DNA of 5,092 bases, taken from Prevotellaceae bacterium. Lineage in GTDB: Bacteria; Bacteroidota; Bacteroidia; Bacteroidales; UBA932. The stretch spans positions 1 through 5,092 of the forward strand of contig JAIRMD010000205.1 in the NCBI GenBank assembly GCA_031258915.1, read 5' to 3'. A model generated the notes under the pieces. The model saw nothing but the letters and a program-made list of their open reading frames with translations, searched no databases and was not told where the DNA came from. Position 1 is the stretch's first letter. Each line of letters begins with the position of its first letter. This document shows, one piece after another, positions 4,461 through 5,092 of this stretch. Both the position numbers and the translations under genes were made by a program.

Positions 4461-5092
4461 GACGCTATTGCCTCCGCCACCTCGTTCATTAGCCAGCGCG
4501 GCGTAGAGGTGGCGCCGCATACGCCTGCCGAGCTGCAGTTCTCGAACCACGGTGCCTGCAAATCATTCCCGTCCTGCACCATGTAGCTGCGCCTGTTGGC
4601 CTCGCTGCACGCCTGGTAGAGCTCCTTGCCGTTGGAGCTGTTGTATCCGCTCACAAAAATTACCACGTCGTGCTTCCGCGCAAACTGGCGCAGGTGCGGC
4701 TTGCGGTGCGATACCTGCCGGCAAACGGTGTCGTGCGCCTCAAACAGCAAGCCCGGCTGCAAATGCTTCCGAATTTCGCTGCAAAGCAGCGCAAACTGCT
4801 CCAAGCTTTTTGTGGTTTGCGAGTACAGAATAATGGGGCGCGAAAAATCCAGCAGGTGCAGCTCGTCCACGCTCTCCAGCACCGTAGCGTCGCCCTTTGC
4901 CTGCCCTACCAGACCGTTGACTTCGGCATGGCCACGCTGACCGAAAATCACCAGCTGGGCGCCTGCCTCCCTTGCTTTTTTGTAGCTTTCGCTAATGCAG
5001 CTCTGCAAGTGCAGCACAACAGGGCACGTAGCGTCAATGAGCGTAACATCGTTTTTGGCGGCAATCTCATAGGTCAGCGGCGGCTCGCCATG
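4439..5092 (-). CDS. ispH: 4-hydroxy-3-methylbut-2-enyl diphosphate reductase IspH, C-terminal part (cut by right window edge)
   Basis: Last enzyme of the MEP pathway: an iron-sulfur reductase that turns HMBPP into isopentenyl and dimethylallyl diphosphate, in the cytoplasm. 217 codons plus the stop are present; by comparison with the E. coli enzyme about 70 N-terminal residues, including the first cluster cysteine, lie outside. Visible features are 'HGEPP' at the edge (conserved His), 'DATCP' with cluster Cys at 5026-5024, 'GHAEVNG' (His and the catalytic Glu at 4924-4922), 'YSQTT', 'TVCRQVSHR' with the third cluster Cys at 4723-4721, 'NSSN' substrate-binding residues, and 'GVCGATSTP' near the end. 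All active-site positions in the visible part are kept, so it should be functional. The gene is convergent with the CPBP gene, with a 22-bp overlap of the 3' ends. Confidence 0.96.
   Translation of the reverse strand, partial: HGEPPLTYEIAAKNDVTLIDATCPVVLHLQSCISESYKKAREAGAQLVIFGQRGHAEVNGLVGQAKGDATVLESVDELHLLDFSRPIILYSQTTKSLEQFALLCSEIRKHLQPGLLFEAHDTVCRQVSHRKPHLRQFARKHDVVIFVSGYNSSNGKELYQACSEANRRSYMVQDGNDLQAPWFENCSSAGVCGATSTPRWLMNEVAEAIASHPTPRT

Noticed and set aside
3978..4550. Long minus-strand frame (190 codons) opposite the CPBP gene and the ispH end
   Set aside because: Arg/His/Gln-rich composition with no membrane or domain pattern. The opposite strand holds a clear membrane protein with family motifs, so this is a GC-driven shadow.

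Overview
The window comes from a chromosome of the phylum Bacteroidota, most likely a Bacteroidales-type organism. Three things support this. A DUF4295 gene, known only from this phylum, sits behind rpmB and rpmG. The candidate promoters have the Bacteroidota form (TTTG, 19-20 nt, TAnnTTTG). Good Shine-Dalgarno sequences are absent in front of the genes. The genus cannot be named from the sequence.

Left part, minus strand (1-1428): a tRNA-Lys(UUU) gene with its own promoter and a strong intrinsic terminator is followed by about 430 bases without a gene. That stretch holds a large imperfect inverted repeat and a candidate promoter. Next come rsfS (ribosome silencing factor, with a long lysine-rich tail) and, 17 nt later, ftsH (membrane AAA+ protease, only its N-terminal 123 codons in the window).

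Middle, plus strand (1526-2375): rpmB (L28), rpmG (L33) and the DUF4295 gene form a small translation operon, divergent from tRNA-Lys. It has a clear promoter, a 13-codon leader ORF that overlaps the rpmB start (TAATG), and two hairpins at the end, the second a typical intrinsic terminator.

Right part (2392-5092): birA (biotin-protein ligase without a DNA-binding domain) starts only 16 nt after that terminator. Two tandem tRNA-Leu genes (CAG and GAG) follow, then a terminator, then a polytopic membrane protein of the CPBP (CAAX protease/bacteriocin-processing) family. Its 3' end overlaps the convergent ispH, an isoprenoid-pathway reductase cut by the right edge of the window.

Most of the content is core housekeeping: ribosome biogenesis, tRNA supply, membrane proteolysis, biotinylation and isoprenoid synthesis. 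I found no clear defence, mobile or secretion system. The points most worth a second look are the repeat structure at 1099-1243, the rpmB leader ORF, the placement of the ribosomal-protein block between rsfS and birA, and the altered glutamate motif of the CPBP protein.
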